The translations under genes were made by a program, and so were the position numbers. DNA of 5,637 bases from Lachnospiraceae bacterium (lineage in GTDB: Bacteria > Bacillota_A > Clostridia > Lachnospirales > Lachnospiraceae): the NCBI GenBank assembly GCA_017960415.1, contig JAGCZE010000334.1, positions 1 through 5,637 on the forward strand, given 5' to 3'. The notes beneath the pieces were generated by a model. It worked only from the letters and a program-made list of their open reading frames with translations, was not told the origin of the DNA and searched no databases. Below, one piece after another: positions 1-4,993 of the stretch (its first letter is position 1; the number at the start of each line of letters is the position of its first letter).

Positions 1-215
1 TCGTAGGCGTTTATCGCATTGATCGTGTCATCATAGTCGTATTCTTCGGGACACTCCACAAGTATCCTGCCCTGCTCGCGGGTACATACAAAGCCCTCGG
101 CGATTTTCTTCAGTTTTCCCCTGATCCTGTCACATAACGCATCTTCAAACACATAACGGTTCTGGCCCTTTATGCCGATCTCCGCGTATTTGATCAACAA
201 TGCCCTGTATTTCAT
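1..215 (-). CDS. thiI: ThiI, tRNA 4-thiouridine synthase (N-terminal fragment)
   Basis: The gene starts at ATG 215-213 and runs off the low-coordinate edge, so only the first 71 residues are visible. The opening MKYRALLIKYAEIGIKGQNR matches the characteristic start of ThiI (L-I-K-Y-x-E-I-x-I-K-G-x-N-R). This is the N-terminal ferredoxin-like domain that leads into the THUMP RNA-binding domain. A segment at residues 50-54 (RILVE) fits the strand typical of this domain. ThiI adenylates U8 of tRNA and transfers sulfur from a cysteine desulfurase persulfide to make s4U; some versions also serve thiazole synthesis. The PP-loop domain, and whether a C-terminal rhodanese domain exists, lie outside the window. 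A strong SD, GGAGGAA at 227-221, sits 7 nt before the ATG and fixes the start. It follows a cysteine desulfurase gene after 29 nt, a frequent pairing in Firmicutes that supports the call. Confidence 0.92.
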   Translation of the reverse strand, partial: MKYRALLIKYAEIGIKGQNRYVFEDALCDRIRGKLKKIAEGFVCTREQGRILVECPEEYDYDDTINAINAY

Positions 216-244
216 CAACTTTCCTCCGCTAATTGTTTCTTTGT

Positions 245-1405
245 TTATTTTCTCGAAAATCTGCTGTATATGGGTACGAGTTCTTTCAGGCATTCCACAC
301 AATAATCAACCTCTTCGGAGGTATTATCCTTGCAGAAACTGAATCTTAATGTGGAATCAAGATACTTCTGGGGAACGCCGATTGCCTTCAATGTACCGCT
401 GATCCCGGGATGATTGGAAGAGCATGCCGAACCCGAGCTTACATATACTCCGCGTTCTTCAAGCGCATGCAGCAGCACCTCCGCCTTGATACCGTCAAAG
501 CTGACACTCAGGATATGGGGCGCCGAAGCTCGTATGTCTGAAGGCACGGCATTGACATGTGCCCAATCAAATGCGGATAATGCCTTAATCATCTGTTCCT
601 TAAGCCCGTACAGTTTCTCTGTTCTGGTGTTAAAGTCGCTGTATATCTTTTCCGCCGCAACATTCAGGCCTGCTATTGCAGGTACGTTCTCGGTTCCGGA
701 TCTGCGGTCCTTTTGCTGGCCTCCGCCGAATATTAAAGGCCTCAGCCTGATATTCTCACCGGCATACAGGAATCCGCTGCCTTTCGGGCCGTGCAGCTTA
801 TGACCGCTGACACTCAGCAGGTCGATTCCTTCTTTTTTCGGATTGATCCTGTATTTTCCGTAAGCCTGTATCGCATCCGAATGAAAAACGACCTGTGGAT
901 TCTTCTTCTTTACGGCTTCCGACAGAGCCGGAATATCCTGAACTGCGCCGGTTTCATTATTTACATACATTATCGAAACCAGAACGGTTTCATCCTTTAC
1001 CATCGAAGCAAGTTGTTCCGGATCAATATGACCCATATTGTCGACCGGGACAAATTCCACCTCGAATCCGAACTCCTCTAAGCTCAGCATCGGATTATAT
1101 ACCGCCGGGTGCTCAAAAGCAGAAGCGATCACATGATTCCCGCGGCGTTTGTTTGCCAGCGCGGAACCAATTATCGCCATATTGTTGGATTCGGTACCGC
1201 CTGAGGTAAAAATGATCTCCTTGGGCGCGGCATGCAGGGTCGTGGCAATGCCGGCCGCCGCATCCCTTATATATTTCTCGGCTTCAAATCCTTTTGTATG
1301 TTTGGAAGAGGGATTCCCGTAGTCCTCCCTCATGACAAGCTCCATTATCTCAACCGCTTCGGGACATACCCGTGTCGTAGCGGCATTATCAAAATAACAT
1401 TCCAT
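245..1405 (-). CDS. nifS: NifS/IscS-type cysteine desulfurase, probable sulfur donor to ThiI
   Basis: A complete 386-residue PLP enzyme of class V aminotransferase fold that converts cysteine to alanine and a protein-bound persulfide. Visible landmarks, in order: N-terminal YFDNAATT (residues 4-11), YGNPSS (29-34), the phosphate-binding TSGGTESNN (67-75), the PLP-stacking histidine in FEHP (His99), VNNETG (148-153), HSDAIQ (175-180) with Asp177 and Gln180 facing the PLP ring, the Schiff-base lysine in SGHKLHGPKG (Lys203), RSGTEN (235-240), and the catalytic cysteine in SSGSACSS (Cys328). Length is normal for the family. The start ATG (1405-1403) has the SD AGGA at 1416-1413, 7 nt upstream, inside the 15-nt gap after rsmE. 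Because thiI follows after 29 nt, the likely role is that of Bacillus NifZ, a desulfurase dedicated to tRNA 4-thiouridine. A general Fe-S role cannot be excluded; no iscU or other Fe-S scaffold gene is adjacent. Confidence 0.93.
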   Translation of the reverse strand: MECYFDNAATTRVCPEAVEIMELVMREDYGNPSSKHTKGFEAEKYIRDAAAGIATTLHAAPKEIIFTSGGTESNNMAIIGSALANKRRGNHVIASAFEHPAVYNPMLSLEEFGFEVEFVPVDNMGHIDPEQLASMVKDETVLVSIMYVNNETGAVQDIPALSEAVKKKNPQVVFHSDAIQAYGKYRINPKKEGIDLLSVSGHKLHGPKGSGFLYAGENIRLRPLIFGGGQQKDRRSGTENVPAIAGLNVAAEKIYSDFNTRTEKLYGLKEQMIKALSAFDWAHVNAVPSDIRASAPHILSVSFDGIKAEVLLHALEERGVYVSSGSACSSNHPGISGTLKAIGVPQKYLDSTLRFSFCKDNTSEEVDYCVECLKELVPIYSRFSRK

Positions 1406-1420
1406 TTTTTAATCCTGTCT

Positions 1421-2170
1421 TCAACCGATCTCAAAACCGATAACTGCCAGCATGGCAAGTCCGGCTGTTTCGGTCCGTAATATCCTTTTTCCGAGGCTTA
1501 TGGTCTTAAAGCCGGCATCAACCGCCTGTCGGACCTCCTCCTCTTCAAAACCTCCTTCGGGACCAATGAATACACCGATGCTTTTCTTTCCCTTAAGGCT
1601 CCTTACCGTGTTTCTGGCATCTTCCATACCCTCATCGGAGCTGTCGGCATTCTCATAGGGGATCAGGCATGAATCGAGCTTACTTCCCATTTTCAATGCT
1701 TCTTCAAAAGAAACCGTTTCACGAACCTTCGGGATTATCCCTCTGCCTGATTGCTCGGCAGCGCTTTTTGCTATGCTCTGCCAACGTTCAAGCTTTCGTG
1801 ATTCTTTCTCATCCGATCCCGCCTTTACGATCACGCGCCTGGTCATTACGGGAATAACCTCGCTGACCCCGAGTTCAACCGCCTTCTGGATGATCAGTTC
1901 CATCTTGTCTTTTTTCGGAAGGCCCTGAAACAGAATGATCGAAGCTGAAGCTTCCGCTTCCGAATCGGTTGTCTTCTCAATATCTACTACCAGCTTTTTC
2001 CCGTCATTGCCTCTGATCCTGCAATAGTGATCAGTCCCTTCGCCGTCGCAGATGATCAGCTCTTCCCCGTCTCTCATTCTGAGTACATTGCGGATATGAT
2101 TGACATCTGCGCCTTCTAGCACGATATGATCATCAAAAATGTTCGATCTGTCTGTATAAAAATGATACAT
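1421..2170 (-). CDS. rsmE: RsmE, 16S rRNA (uracil-1498-N3)-methyltransferase
   Basis: A complete 249-residue SPOUT-class methyltransferase, the usual RsmE length. It uses S-adenosylmethionine to methylate N3 of U1498 in helix 44 of 16S rRNA. The N-terminal PUA-like RNA-binding domain spans about residues 1-70, including HIRNVLRMRDGEE (25-37). The catalytic trefoil-knot domain shows the family signatures: LFQGLPKKDKMELIIQKAVELG (80-101), RW..IAKSAAEQSGR (129-143), IGPEGG (202-207) and the knot segment SLGKRILRTETA (225-236). The start ATG (2170-2168) is preceded by GGAG at 2181-2178 with 7 nt spacing. That SD is part of the last unit of a 9-nt tandem repeat. In-frame stops lie throughout the repeat, so no longer N-terminus is possible. 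It follows prmA by 104 nt and precedes the desulfurase gene by 15 nt. The prmA-rsmE pairing is common in Firmicutes. Confidence 0.95.
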   Translation of the reverse strand: MYHFYTDRSNIFDDHIVLEGADVNHIRNVLRMRDGEELIICDGEGTDHYCRIRGNDGKKLVVDIEKTTDSEAEASASIILFQGLPKKDKMELIIQKAVELGVSEVIPVMTRRVIVKAGSDEKESRKLERWQSIAKSAAEQSGRGIIPKVRETVSFEEALKMGSKLDSCLIPYENADSSDEGMEDARNTVRSLKGKKSIGVFIGPEGGFEEEEVRQAVDAGFKTISLGKRILRTETAGLAMLAVIGFEIG

Positions 2171-2175
2171 CTGGA

Positions 2176-2229
2176 ATCTCCGTCATATACGTCATATACA
2201 CCATAAACGTCATATAAATCATATACGTC
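2176..2229 (-). repeat. 9-nt tandem repeat, six units, upstream of rsmE
   Basis: Read on the minus strand from 2229, six consecutive 9-nt units are GACGTATAT, GATTTATAT, GACGTTTAT, GGTGTATAT, GACGTATAT and GACGGAGAT. Units 1 and 5 are identical and the others differ from them by two or three bases. The array fills about half of the prmA-rsmE gap. Its last, divergent unit supplies the GGAG SD of rsmE. In the rsmE frame it is full of TGA codons, so it is not coding for rsmE. The units contain TATATGA, which yields several out-of-frame ATG triplets. Its function is unknown; it may be a slippage-prone spacer. Confidence 0.8.
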
Positions 2230-2274
2230 AAGCAGTTACCGGTTTGCAAACAAAAATACTCTACCGGCCATTCG

Positions 2275-3279
2275 TCAATTCGGTTTGCGTGCGACAATGC
2301 TCACCCAGTCATTCATATGAAGTATCTCGGCTATTTCAAACCCGTTCTTTAAAATCGCCTCTTTTACAGCCTCTTCCTTTGTATTGATAATACCCGAACT
2401 GATAAAGAGTCCGCCTTTTTTCATAAATGAACCGGCTTTGTCCGATAAAGGAATAATGACATCTGCCAGAATATTCGCAACAACGATGTCGGCATCATAT
2501 CCGTCGAGATCACTGCAAAGCTTATTGTCCGAAAGGACATTGCCCTTGATGAACATCATTTTTCCACTCTCAGGAATGGCTGTTTTCTCACATTTTCCGG
2601 CCGGGATATTATTCACAGAAGCATTTTCAACCGATGTATCGACCGCTATCTCATCAATATCGACTCCGAAAGCAGAATCAGCTCCAAGCTTCATTGCTGC
2701 TATTGAAAGAATCCCGCTCCCGCATCCAAGATCCAGAACGCGGTCACCGTTCTTCATATATTTCTTTAATGCAAGAATGCACAGCTTGGTTGTTTCATGT
2801 GCGCCGGTACCGAAAGCGGTTCCGGGATCAATCTCGATAACGATCTCATCCCTTGCCTGACTTTGGTCATCAGGCACATATTCTTCCCAGGTCGGCTTGA
2901 TCACGATATTATCATCGATCCGGAAAGGCTTGAAGAATTCCTTCCAGTTGTTGATCCAATTATTGTCATCCTCAAGACTGACCTCAAGCGTCATAGCTCC
3001 GAAATCGCAGAGTTCCGAATAATCTTCGACACTTTCCCTGATACGGAATTCAAGCTCTTTTTCATCGGTATCGGGATCCACATAAAAGCTTACAAAAGCT
3101 ATGCCCTTATCCTCAGGAAGCTCGGGAAGGATATCAATAAACATCTTCTCCTTTTCTTCTTCGGTAAGAGGTACATTGTCTTCGATTTCAAAACCCTCAA
3201 GCCCAAGTTCCATGGCAACCGCACCCAGATAATCAAGTGCCGCCGTAGTAGTCTCAAGCCGCAATTTTTTCCATTTCAT
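2275..3279 (-). CDS. prmA: PrmA, ribosomal protein L11 methyltransferase
   Basis: A complete 334-residue class I SAM-dependent methyltransferase that trimethylates lysines and the N-terminus of ribosomal protein L11. The N-terminal substrate-recognition domain covers about residues 1-115 and ends in NNWKEFFKPFRI (110-121), a PrmA hallmark. Then come IEIDPGTAFGTGAHETT (148-164), the SAM motif I VLDLGCGSGILSIAAMKLGA (181-200), the acidic ribose-binding loop GVDIDEIAV (205-213), the catalytic-site strand VVANILADVI (266-275) and FISSGII (292-298). Length is slightly above the roughly 290-315 typical of the family, with extra acidic residues around 38-60. The ATG (3279-3277) is preceded by an AAAGGCGGA SD at 3295-3287. 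The gene lies 93 nt after the truncated lipoprotein gene. In many Firmicutes prmA follows dnaK-dnaJ, but that is not the case here. Confidence 0.95.
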   Translation of the reverse strand: MKWKKLRLETTTAALDYLGAVAMELGLEGFEIEDNVPLTEEEKEKMFIDILPELPEDKGIAFVSFYVDPDTDEKELEFRIRESVEDYSELCDFGAMTLEVSLEDDNNWINNWKEFFKPFRIDDNIVIKPTWEEYVPDDQSQARDEIVIEIDPGTAFGTGAHETTKLCILALKKYMKNGDRVLDLGCGSGILSIAAMKLGADSAFGVDIDEIAVDTSVENASVNNIPAGKCEKTAIPESGKMMFIKGNVLSDNKLCSDLDGYDADIVVANILADVIIPLSDKAGSFMKKGGLFISSGIINTKEEAVKEAILKNGFEIAEILHMNDWVSIVARKPN

Positions 3280-3300
3280 TTATCGGTCCGCCTTTATTTT

Positions 3301-3381
3301 CATAAACTTATTTCTTCATGAGCTTAATTCTTTCATGAACCTGTTCTTTCAAGAACCCATTTCTTCATGAGCTTATTCTTT
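3301..3381 (-). repeat. Degenerate 16-nt tandem repeat, five units, between lipoprotein gene and prmA
   Basis: Read on the minus strand from 3381 the units are AAAGAATAAGCTCATG, AAGAAATGGGTTCTTG, AAAGAACAGGTTCATG, AAAGAATTAAGCTCATG and AAGAAATAAGTTTATG (16, 16, 16, 17 and 16 nt). Units 1 and 4 differ only by one inserted T. The first unit contains the last two codons and the TAA stop of the lipoprotein gene, so the array overlaps that coding end. It stops about 6 nt before the prmA SD. The units are rich in TTCATGAA-like palindromes, and unit 2 can form a small hairpin (GTTCT-TGAA-AGAAC). Unit lengths that are not multiples of three, together with stops, argue against coding. There are no unique spacers, so this is not a CRISPR. 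Confidence 0.8.
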
Positions 3382-4818
3382 CCAGACATACTTCAAGTAT
3401 TTCTTCTTGGGACTTCCGAGCATATATCCCTCATTCGCCACGAGTGTTATGGTATTCTCCGTCTCGGAAATACTTTCAATGCTGTACTCGCCGGCTCCCT
3501 TAAGATCATTGAGCCGCTCGTTTCCAAGATATATGTGCTTCGGAACAACATAGAAATTGATATCTTCGGGCTGTACATCCCTGCCAACGAGGAAATAAAC
3601 GCACCCGCGCATGGCATAATCCGGATATCTGTACGCTCCTGTCGCTATTCCGCCTATTGAATCAACACCGAGGTTTTTGCTCAGATAAATCTCCTCCACA
3701 TAATCCTCAAAATGTTTCTCGGGAACCGGGCATTCATAGTTAATTCCGGTCTTGTCATCAAGATCATACTGATAGTAAGTAAAGATCGCATTGAAAAGGT
3801 CTTTTGCTGTCAGCGATACCTCATTTAAGTTGTAGGTATTGCCGTAAGTATCGGTCAATATCTTGCTATTGGAATTATATGTCTTCATATAACCCCAGAT
3901 CGCAAATGCATATGCGGTCTTCAGCGAATCATCGGCATTGACCATGGGCCAGGTGAGCTTATTGGACAAAAACGCCTGAACATAAGCATTTTCGCCGTAT
4001 TTATCGCATACAAAATCAATAATGTCCTGAGCAAATCTTATGCCTGCTTCGTCCCAGCAGTCCCAGAATTCTTTCTGCTCCGAAAGCTTGATCCCGTCGA
4101 TAGTGGGATAAGTGCCATCCTTATTGATGCCCACGTTTTTAATGATTTCGGCATTTTTCCGCCTTTGTGAGGAAACCTGCGTATGATAATCCGACAGACC
4201 GTAGATATCATTTTCATAGAATTTCAAAGGCCCGTCATATCTGCTATTTGCAAGTACATAAGCCGAATAAACCACATCATCCACGGACACGGCTTCACCG
4301 TCATAAAACGTGATGCCCTCTTTGAGTACGACTCTCAGTGTCCTGTAGTTGTCACCCGCTTCCTTTGCGGCATTGCCGAACATCGAGGTGTCGTCAATAA
4401 AAGCATATTCATAAGCTATGCATGGATATTCCACTCCCGCAGCAGCCTTTTTGTCCTCACCGATATAAAAAAGCGGTGCCTGAGTCTTTGCTACGATCTC
4501 GTCAGCCAATGCACTGTCCGCGTAAAACGGATTGAGCGTGATGATCTCATCTGTAAATCCTATCTCCACCGGAACCTCATCTTCGGAACTCCGGGGCTGA
4601 TTATAGGCATTGTATCGGTCGGCAGGCTTGTCAACGATCGGCGTCGGTTCAGCTGAAGGAGTCGGTGTAGACGTATTCTTGGGCTTCTCTTCACCTGTGA
4701 TCTGCACCAGCACATCCTGCGTAAGTTCCGGATCCTTTTTACATCCCGACAGGGTCAATACCGGTATCATTAGCAATACTGCGATTGCCGTAATATAACC
4801 AAAACCCTTGTTTTTCAC
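3373..4818 (-). CDS. Family 5 extracellular solute-binding lipoprotein (Opp/Dpp-like), C-terminal lobe missing
   Basis: A 481-residue exported lipoprotein related to the peptide/nickel-binding SBP_bac_5 family. The N-terminus has Lys2 and Lys4, a hydrophobic stretch at 8-22 and a lipobox L-S-G-C (23-26), so Cys26 should be lipidated. A Thr/Pro-rich tether follows (49-60). The binding fold begins near EIGFTDEIITLNPFY (85-99), followed by the family signature LKEGITFYDGEAVSVDDVVYS (165-185). Residues about 195-430 form a long insert. The G-x-G-x-Y motif is GAGEY (441-445), followed by TLVANEGYMLGSPKKKYLKY (458-477). In relatives a second lobe of roughly 200 residues or more comes after this point; here the gene ends four residues later, inside a tandem repeat. 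It is therefore either a remnant or a specialised one-lobe protein. The GTG start is chosen for its SD (4829-4825) and ideal signal peptide. No permease or ATPase gene is visible. The reading frame is intact. Confidence 0.8.
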   Translation of the reverse strand: MKNKGFGYITAIAVLLMIPVLTLSGCKKDPELTQDVLVQITGEEKPKNTSTPTPSAEPTPIVDKPADRYNAYNQPRSSEDEVPVEIGFTDEIITLNPFYADSALADEIVAKTQAPLFYIGEDKKAAAGVEYPCIAYEYAFIDDTSMFGNAAKEAGDNYRTLRVVLKEGITFYDGEAVSVDDVVYSAYVLANSRYDGPLKFYENDIYGLSDYHTQVSSQRRKNAEIIKNVGINKDGTYPTIDGIKLSEQKEFWDCWDEAGIRFAQDIIDFVCDKYGENAYVQAFLSNKLTWPMVNADDSLKTAYAFAIWGYMKTYNSNSKILTDTYGNTYNLNEVSLTAKDLFNAIFTYYQYDLDDKTGINYECPVPEKHFEDYVEEIYLSKNLGVDSIGGIATGAYRYPDYAMRGCVYFLVGRDVQPEDINFYVVPKHIYLGNERLNDLKGAGEYSIESISETENTITLVANEGYMLGSPKKKYLKYVWKE

Positions 4819-4824
4819 TTTGTG

Positions 4825-4829
4825 CCTCC
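4825..4829 (-). promoter_or_regulatory. Ribosome binding site that fixes the GTG start of the lipoprotein gene
   Basis: GGAGG lies 6 nt (CACAAA) before GTG 4818-4816. The frame remains open upstream to an ATG at 4926, but that would add 36 Cys/His-rich residues in front of a perfect lipoprotein signal peptide. It would also begin upstream of the predicted transcription start. The GTG is therefore the better start. Confidence 0.88.
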
Positions 4830-4834
4830 AATGT

Positions 4835-4871
4835 ATGATACGGCACCGGCAGCCGGCACCGTTATGATCAT
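4835..4871 (-). promoter_or_regulatory. GC-rich stem-loop in the 5' leader of the lipoprotein mRNA
   Basis: On the minus-strand RNA, ACGGUGCCGG (4862-4853) pairs with CCGGUGCCGU (4849-4840) around a CUG loop. This gives a 10-bp stem with two adjacent G-U pairs. In the plus-strand transcript those two positions would be A-C mismatches, so the structure favours the minus-strand RNA. The stem can be extended by AUGAU (4871-4867) with AUCAU (4839-4835), leaving a 4-nt bulge. An alternative pairing joins AUGUAUG (4912-4906) to CAUACAU (4837-4831), next to the SD, and excludes the extension. I do not recognise a known riboswitch class. There is no U tract, so it is not a simple terminator. Confidence 0.55.
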
Positions 4872-4879
4872 GTATCTGT

Positions 4880-4895
4880 TTACTGCAAGCAGTAA
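4880..4895. promoter_or_regulatory. 16-bp palindrome, candidate repressor operator
   Basis: TTACTGC-AA-GCAGTAA is a perfect inverted repeat with 7-nt half-sites and a 2-nt centre. It lies about 15-30 nt downstream of the predicted transcription start, a typical position for a repressor operator. It could instead form a short hairpin in the leader RNA. The cognate regulator is unknown and none is encoded in this window. Confidence 0.45.
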
Positions 4896-4916
4896 CAAAA
4901 CAACACATACATAAAT

Positions 4917-4945
4917 AGAATATCACATTATTAATACCATGTCAA
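4917..4945 (-). promoter_or_regulatory. Sigma-A-type promoter for the lipoprotein gene and perhaps the whole operon
   Basis: The -35 box TTGACA (4945-4940) is a perfect consensus match. A 17-nt spacer separates it from TATTCT (4922-4917), which matches TATAAT at four of six positions. Transcription would start near 4910, giving a leader of about 92 nt before the GTG. The first two T residues of the -35 box belong to the U tract of the upstream terminator, so the two elements abut. This is the best promoter-like sequence found between genes in the window. Confidence 0.65.
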
Positions 4946-4993
4946 AAAAACAGCGATCACATAAATATATGCATTCATTGATCGCCGTTTTTT
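4944..4993 (-). terminator. Rho-independent terminator after the NYN-domain gene
   Basis: On the minus strand, AACGGCGATCA (4989-4979) pairs with TGATCGCTGTT (4959-4949), with one G-U pair, around a 19-nt AT-rich loop. T residues follow through 4944. The 5' arm begins inside the last codons of the NYN gene and the TGA stop (4977-4975) lies in the loop. An A run on the other side (a T run on plus) could make it work in both directions, although no plus-strand gene ends here. Confidence 0.78.

Noticed and set aside
2198..2230. Promoter inside the 9-nt repeats (TTGACG as -35)
   Set aside because: At 16-18 nt spacing only weak -10 matches such as GTTTAT occur; the TATAT motifs sit at the wrong distance.
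2238..2268. Hairpin GCCGGT/ACCGGT and the palindrome GTTTGCAAAC as a terminator after prmA
   Set aside because: The stem is only about 6 bp with a loop near 19 nt, and no T run follows it on the minus strand; the T run is inside the loop.
3280..3372. Continuation of the solute-binding protein in another frame (simple frameshift)
   Set aside because: The three minus-strand frames over this stretch give only repeat-derived peptides with stops, with no resemblance to a binding-protein second lobe.
3301..3381. CRISPR array
   Set aside because: The units are only 16 nt, degenerate and directly adjoining, with no spacers and no cas genes.
3373..4818. Annotation as a pseudogene outright
   Set aside because: The frame is intact, with good start signals, an ideal lipobox and no internal stops; truncation is likely but loss of function is not shown, so it is kept as a CDS.
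4819..4926. N-terminal extension of the lipoprotein to an ATG at 4926
   Set aside because: It would place 36 Cys/His-rich residues before an ideal signal peptide, has no better SD than the GTG start, and begins upstream of the predicted transcription start.
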